Of a DNA stretch of 64,000 nucleotides, positions 60,936 through 64,000 are shown piece after piece. Position 1 is the stretch's first letter, and each line of letters opens with the position of its first letter. The notes below the pieces were generated by a model. That model worked only from the letters and a program-made list of their open reading frames with translations. It searched no databases and was not told the origin of the DNA. Origin of the DNA: an uncultured Bacilli bacterium (GTDB taxonomy: Bacteria; Bacillota_I; Bacilli_A; RF39; UBA660); assembly GCA_934085825.1 (NCBI GenBank), contig CAKOHR010000001.1, positions 1 through 64,000 of the forward strand, given 5' to 3'. The position numbers and the translations under genes are program-made.

Positions 60936-61823
60936 ATGAGAAGTGGATTTGTAAGTATTATTGGTAGACCAAATGTAGGTAAAAGTACACTTATTAATGC
61001 AATTGTAAATAGAAAAGTTGCTATTACAAGTGATGTTTCTGGTACAACAAGGAATATTATTCAAGGAATATATAATGATAGTGAGTCACAAATAGTTTTT
61101 GTAGATACTCCAGGTATTCATAAGCCAATTAATAGACTTGGTAAAGTTTTGAATAAAGAAGCGCTTGCTTCATCAAAAGATGTTGATCTTATTTTATTTG
61201 TAGTGGATACTGCGGCTGGTATAGGTAAAGGTGACATGTTTATTTTAAATAATTTAAAGGGAAGTGAAGTTCCAGTTATTTTGGTACTTAATAAAATTGA
61301 TGAAATAAGCACTGATAAGTTGTTTAGAACTATAAATGAATTTAAGGATATTTATCCTTTCGTGGAAGTTGTGCCAACATCTGGGCTTAAGAATGATAAC
61401 GTTGAACACTTAATAAGTGTTATTAAAAATTATTTACATGATGAAGTTAAATATTTTCCTGACGAATATTATACATCAAACAGTTTAAGATTTATGGTAA
61501 GTGAGATAGTAAGAGAAAAACTTTTACATGTAACAGAAGATGAAATTCCTCACAGTATTACTTGTTTTACAACTCTTTATGAAGAAAAGAAAGATATTGT
61601 AAATATTAATGTTGATATTATAGTAGATAGGGATAATGTAAAAAGAATAATTATTGGTAAAAACGGTAGTAGACTTAAAACTGTAGGCACACTTGCAAGA
61701 AAAGAAATTGAAGAAGAACTTACAGGTAAAAAGGTTTATCTTGAGTTATTTGTTAAAACAATAAAGAATTGGAAAGATAAAGAAAAGTACTTAATTGAAT
61801 TAGGTTTTATAGATAATGAATAA
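60936..61823 (+). CDS. era: Ribosome-assembly GTPase Era
   Basis: Era binds 16S rRNA near its 3' end and checks 30S assembly. The 295-residue product has G1 GRPNVGKST, G2/G3 with SGTTRN and VDTPGIHKP, and G4 NKID. A C-terminal KH domain carries RIIIGKNGSRLKTVGTLARKEIEEEL. AAGAGG precedes the ATG. Adjacent ybeY and dgkA fit the conserved Bacilli order, and YbeY and Era act on the same rRNA region. Confidence 0.97.
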   Translation: MRSGFVSIIGRPNVGKSTLINAIVNRKVAITSDVSGTTRNIIQGIYNDSESQIVFVDTPGIHKPINRLGKVLNKEALASSKDVDLILFVVDTAAGIGKGDMFILNNLKGSEVPVILVLNKIDEISTDKLFRTINEFKDIYPFVEVVPTSGLKNDNVEHLISVIKNYLHDEVKYFPDEYYTSNSLRFMVSEIVREKLLHVTEDEIPHSITCFTTLYEEKKDIVNINVDIIVDRDNVKRIIIGKNGSRLKTVGTLARKEIEEELTGKKVYLELFVKTIKNWKDKEKYLIELGFIDNE

Positions 61824-61863
61824 AATTTAGGGATGTCACCCAATATATAATTAGGTGATAAAA

Positions 61864-61953
61864 ATGAATAAAGAAGAAGCATGGAAAAAGTTCCAAGAAA
61901 GTGGCAAAGTAGAAGATTATTTGCGTTTTAAGGAAGCTGAAAAGAAGGATTAA
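61864..61953 (+). CDS. yqzL: YqzL-like microprotein (29 aa)
   Basis: A 29-residue frame begins MNKEEAWKKFQESGKVEDYL and ends FKEAEKKD. TTAGGTGAT lies before the ATG. Position between era and recO and the pattern W-x-x-F-x-x-[ST]-G-x-[IV]-x-x-Y-L-x-[FY]-K fit the small YqzL family found at this site in Bacilli. The function is unknown. It ends 2 nt before recO, so it is likely translated with it. Confidence 0.8.
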   Translation: MNKEEAWKKFQESGKVEDYLRFKEAEKKD

Positions 61954-61955
61954 AT

Positions 61956-62681
61956 ATGCTAGAAGTAGATGGATTTGTTTTAAGTGAAATTCCATATGGT
62001 GAGACTAGTAAAATAATAAATGTTTTAACTAAAGAGTATGGAGTAATTGGTATTATGTGTAAAGGTGCTAAGTCTTTAAAAAATAGATATAGAGTACCTA
62101 CGATGAAGCTAAGTTATAGCCATTTTAACATAATGTATAAAGAAAATAAATTGTCTACTTTAGTTAGTGCTGATGTAATTAATCCTTTTAAACTTATCAA
62201 AAGTGATATTCTTTTGGTGAGTTTTTTGGCGTATTTAACGGAACTTACTAGTCAAGTTGTTAAACAAAGTAGTGAGACTCAAAATATATATGATGATTTT
62301 ATAAAGACCATATTAAAACTTGAAGATGGGTTAGACCCGATAGTTTTAACTAATATTTTGGAAATTAAATATTTGGAATATTTGGGCGTGTTATTTAATT
62401 TAGACGAATGTGTTATATGTGGAAGTAAAAATAATATAGCTACATTTGATGCTGATAAAGGTGGATATATTTGTATAAATTGCTTAACTAATGAAATAAT
62501 TGTGGATAAAAAAGTAATAAAAATGATAAGAATGTATTATTATGTAAATATTGATTCAATTAAGGACATAAAAGTTGATGGTGTAACTAAGAATACAATA
62601 AATAAATATTTGGATTTATATTATGAAAGGTATACAGGGCTTTATTTAAATAGTAAAGATTTTTTGAAGAAGCTTATGTAG
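61956..62681 (+). CDS. recO: DNA repair protein RecO
   Basis: RecO works with RecR to load RecA on SSB-coated single-stranded DNA. The 241-residue product has the N-terminal OB-fold (VDGFVLSEIPYGETSKIINVLTKEYG, then MCKGAKSLKNRYR) and a C-terminal helical domain with a zinc site of two CxxC pairs (ECVICGSKN and GYICINCL). The order era-yqzL-recO is the usual Bacilli one. It starts at an ATG 2 nt after the yqzL stop. Confidence 0.95.
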   Translation: MLEVDGFVLSEIPYGETSKIINVLTKEYGVIGIMCKGAKSLKNRYRVPTMKLSYSHFNIMYKENKLSTLVSADVINPFKLIKSDILLVSFLAYLTELTSQVVKQSSETQNIYDDFIKTILKLEDGLDPIVLTNILEIKYLEYLGVLFNLDECVICGSKNNIATFDADKGGYICINCLTNEIIVDKKVIKMIRMYYYVNIDSIKDIKVDGVTKNTINKYLDLYYERYTGLYLNSKDFLKKLM

Positions 62682-62690
62682 GTGGTATTT

Positions 62691-63284
62691 ATGGCAAATT
62701 TGACATTTTATTATGGAACAATGGCAGTTGGAAAGACAACTAAATTGTTGCAAGATCATTATAATTATTCTAAATACTTGATTAATATAGTGGTTATGAA
62801 ACCTAAAGTGGATACTAAGGGAAGTAATACTGTAGTAAATAGAATTGGTGAAAATATAACTGTAGATGTTTTAATTCCAAAAAGTGCTAATTTGCTTAGT
62901 AAGAAATATATGAGTAAGTTTATGTATGCTGAATTTATTTTGGTTGATGAAGCACAATTCTTAAGCAGAGATCAAATTAATCAACTATGGTTTATTGCTC
63001 ATAAATATAATATTTCTGTTATTTGTTATGGACTTAAAAGTAATTTTAAAGGTGATTTATTTGAAGGCTCTCAACAACTTTTTGCTCGAAGTGATGAAAA
63101 ACATGAACTAACTGTTAATTGTTTATGTGGAAAACCAGCCATGTTTAATGCAAGACGTGTTAATGGAAAATATAGTGCAAGTGGAAAAGAAGTTGTTATT
63201 GATGGAGCTAATGATGAAGTTGAGTATATTCCTCTTTGTGCTGATCATTATTTAGAATATGTTATGAATGGTAAGTATAAATAA
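62691..63284 (+). CDS. tdk: Thymidine kinase
   Basis: The enzyme phosphorylates thymidine with ATP for salvage. The 197-residue product has a P-loop (YYGTMAVGKTTKLLQ), a Walker-B-like LVDEAQFLS, and the lid/zinc region with CLCGKPAMFNARRVNGKYSASGKEV ending in PLCADHYLE. In this enzyme the P-loop's usual GPMFSGK is YGTMAVGK, with Lys and Thr retained. ATG 62691 follows AGGTGG; a GTG at 62682 lies in that site. It follows recO by 9 nt and has no visible terminator before the toxin-antitoxin promoter. Confidence 0.93.
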   Translation: MANLTFYYGTMAVGKTTKLLQDHYNYSKYLINIVVMKPKVDTKGSNTVVNRIGENITVDVLIPKSANLLSKKYMSKFMYAEFILVDEAQFLSRDQINQLWFIAHKYNISVICYGLKSNFKGDLFEGSQQLFARSDEKHELTVNCLCGKPAMFNARRVNGKYSASGKEVVIDGANDEVEYIPLCADHYLEYVMNGKYK

Positions 63285-63300
63285 AGCTTTTAGTTTGCAC

Positions 63301-63329
63301 TAGACAAGTGTGCTAATTTGTGCTATATT
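63301..63329 (+). promoter_or_regulatory. Promoter of the type III antitoxin RNA
   Basis: TAGACA at 63301-63306 and TATATT at 63324-63329 are separated by 17 nt, with an extended TG-C before the -10. The start would be near 63336, giving an antitoxin precursor of about 170-180 nt up to the terminator. Confidence 0.65.
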
Positions 63330-63365
63330 AATGTTGCAACTAGAAATGAGTTGAAAGTTTTAAAA

Positions 63366-63476
63366 AAAGTGGGTGAAGCCAGCCCTATAAATGGCAACGA
63401 ACAAAGTGGGTGAAGCCAGCCCTATAAATGGCAACGAACAAAGTGGGTGAAGCCAGCCCTATATATGGCAGCGAAA
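63366..63476 (+). ncRNA. toxI: ToxI-like antitoxin RNA: three 37-nt tandem repeats
   Basis: The units 63366-63402 and 63403-63439 are identical, and 63440-63476 has a few changes near its end. Each reads AAAGTGGGTGAAGCC, then AGCCCTATAAATGGCAACGA. Inside a unit GGG and CCC, and GCCA and TGGC, can pair in an interleaved way, which suits a pseudoknot. Tandem repeats of about 34-38 nt followed by a terminator and a ToxN gene are the hallmark of type III systems, where the toxin cuts the precursor into single repeats that bind and inhibit it. Confidence 0.88.
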
Positions 63477-63481
63477 AAAGT

Positions 63482-63513
63482 AGACTGGAATTTAAATCCT
63501 AGTCTTTTCTTTT
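63482..63513 (+). terminator. Terminator between antitoxin repeats and toxN
   Basis: AGACTGGA at 63482-63489 pairs with TCC-T-AGTCT at 63497-63505 (one bulge), followed by TTTCTTTT. In type III systems this partial terminator sets the excess of antitoxin RNA over toxin mRNA. A TATAAT at 63528-63533 might give the toxin additional transcription. Confidence 0.85.
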
Positions 63514-63552
63514 GCGTGAAAGTGTTGTATAATATTTTGTGAGGTGAAGGAC

Positions 63553-64000
63553 ATGTATAATAAGTTTAAAATAGTAATAGTTGATCCTAAATATTGCGAT
63601 TATTTAAGAGGATTTGATAGTAAAGTTCCTTACAATGCTTTTGATAAGAAGCTTAGACCTTTTTTAGGTATTTTATTTATGGTTAATGATATTGAATATT
63701 TTGCGCCTTTATCTAGTCCAAAAGAAAAACATAAAACATTAAAAAATACATTAGATTTACTAAAAATAGATAATGGAAATTTAGGTGTTATTAATTTCAA
63801 TAATATGATACCCGTGAAAAAAGATAATTATGTTGATTATGATTTATCTATAAAAAATAAAAATGGGTCTGAATTACAACGTAGTATTTTATTAAGAAAA
63901 CAACTTAGATGGATCACTAAACAACATAAATCAGTTATGTATAAATCCTATATTTTATATAAACTTTATAAAGAAAACAAATTACGTGAAAATATTAAAA
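63553..64000 (+). CDS. toxN: ToxN-like type III toxin endoribonuclease, cut by window edge
   Basis: 149 codons are visible and the frame is open at base 64000. The N-terminal sequence fits the ToxN/AbiQ family: IVDPKYCDYLRGFDSKVPYN, then RPFLGILFMVNDIEYFAPLSSPKEKHKT, and NLGVINFNNMIPV. A helical end begins LLRKQLRWITKQHKS. The family members are endoribonucleases that cut A-rich RNA, halt growth, and can give phage resistance by abortive infection. GAGGTGAAGG precedes the ATG. The repeat RNA just upstream is the matching antitoxin. Full-length relatives have about 170-190 residues, so little is missing. Confidence 0.9.
   Translation, partial: MYNKFKIVIVDPKYCDYLRGFDSKVPYNAFDKKLRPFLGILFMVNDIEYFAPLSSPKEKHKTLKNTLDLLKIDNGNLGVINFNNMIPVKKDNYVDYDLSIKNKNGSELQRSILLRKQLRWITKQHKSVMYKSYILYKLYKENKLRENIK

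Noticed and set aside
63366..63476. Tandem repeats considered as a CRISPR array
   Set aside because: The 37-nt units are directly adjacent with no spacers, there are no cas genes, and a ToxN gene follows.
1..64000. Mycoplasma-type code with TGA as Trp
   Set aside because: Trp in conserved genes is encoded by TGG, and TGA ends several genes, for example at 52227-52229 and 60111-60113.

Overview
The window is a very AT-rich, densely packed chromosomal segment of a low-GC Firmicute. TGG encodes Trp and TGA is used as a stop (for example at 52227-52229), so this is not the Mycoplasma code. The mixture of small-genome traits with sporulation-type genes (spoVS, yqfC, yqfD, a CotF-like pair), T-box control of serS and the era-yqzL-recO gene order suggests an uncultured Bacilli lineage of the gut (RF39/Erysipelotrichia-like). 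That placement is inference; there is no rRNA in the window.

Layout. 1-4.8 kb: a GH25 lysozyme, small unknown genes, a broken Rpn-type nuclease gene, a CotF-like pair and a frameshifted membrane-anchored gene. 4.9-8.1 kb: a MacB/FtsX-type ABC exporter. 8.2-13.7 kb: a WYL regulator followed by an unusual metabolic operon made of a HAD phosphatase, a HAD-phosphoribosyltransferase fusion and a PfkB-SIS fusion. 13.7-18.7 kb: a two-component system, superoxide dismutase and hypotheticals. 18.8-22.2 kb: a CsoR-like regulator with a visible operator, then sufC-sufD-sufU-sufB with no sufS. 22.3-29.4 kb: a MATE-kinase fusion, spoVS, perR-rubrerythrin, T-box-serS and miaB. 29.5-30.4 kb: seven tRNAs in two minus-strand units. 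30.6-35.9 kb: an orphan MvaI/BcnI-type endonuclease, membrane proteins, a Fic protein and a VanY-type carboxypeptidase.

36.0-57.1 kb is a roughly 21-kb surface/matrix locus. It has eight TasA/CalY-like or membrane-anchored secreted proteins and four SipW-type signal peptidase homologues, of which two keep Ser and His and two look catalytically degenerate. It also has a membrane-anchored McrB-like AAA+ ATPase with a nuclease-less DUF2357 partner, helical unknown proteins, and a 2472-residue secreted protein with about 25 YGGGN-type repeats. A strong promoter drives the operon at 35980, and another drives the last TasA-like gene at 55949. I infer that the locus builds an extracellular fibre or matrix, with the AAA+/DUF2357 pair assisting secretion or assembly.

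57.7-63.3 kb is a conserved housekeeping block (yqfC-yqfD-vanZ-ybeY-dgkA-era-yqzL-recO-tdk). The window ends in a type III toxin-antitoxin locus: a promoter, three 37-nt tandem repeats, an intrinsic terminator and a ToxN-like endoribonuclease cut by the window edge.

The strongest candidates for something new are the surface locus with its repurposed AAA+/DUF2357 machine, the HAD/PRTase/PfkB/SIS operon, and this ToxIN variant.
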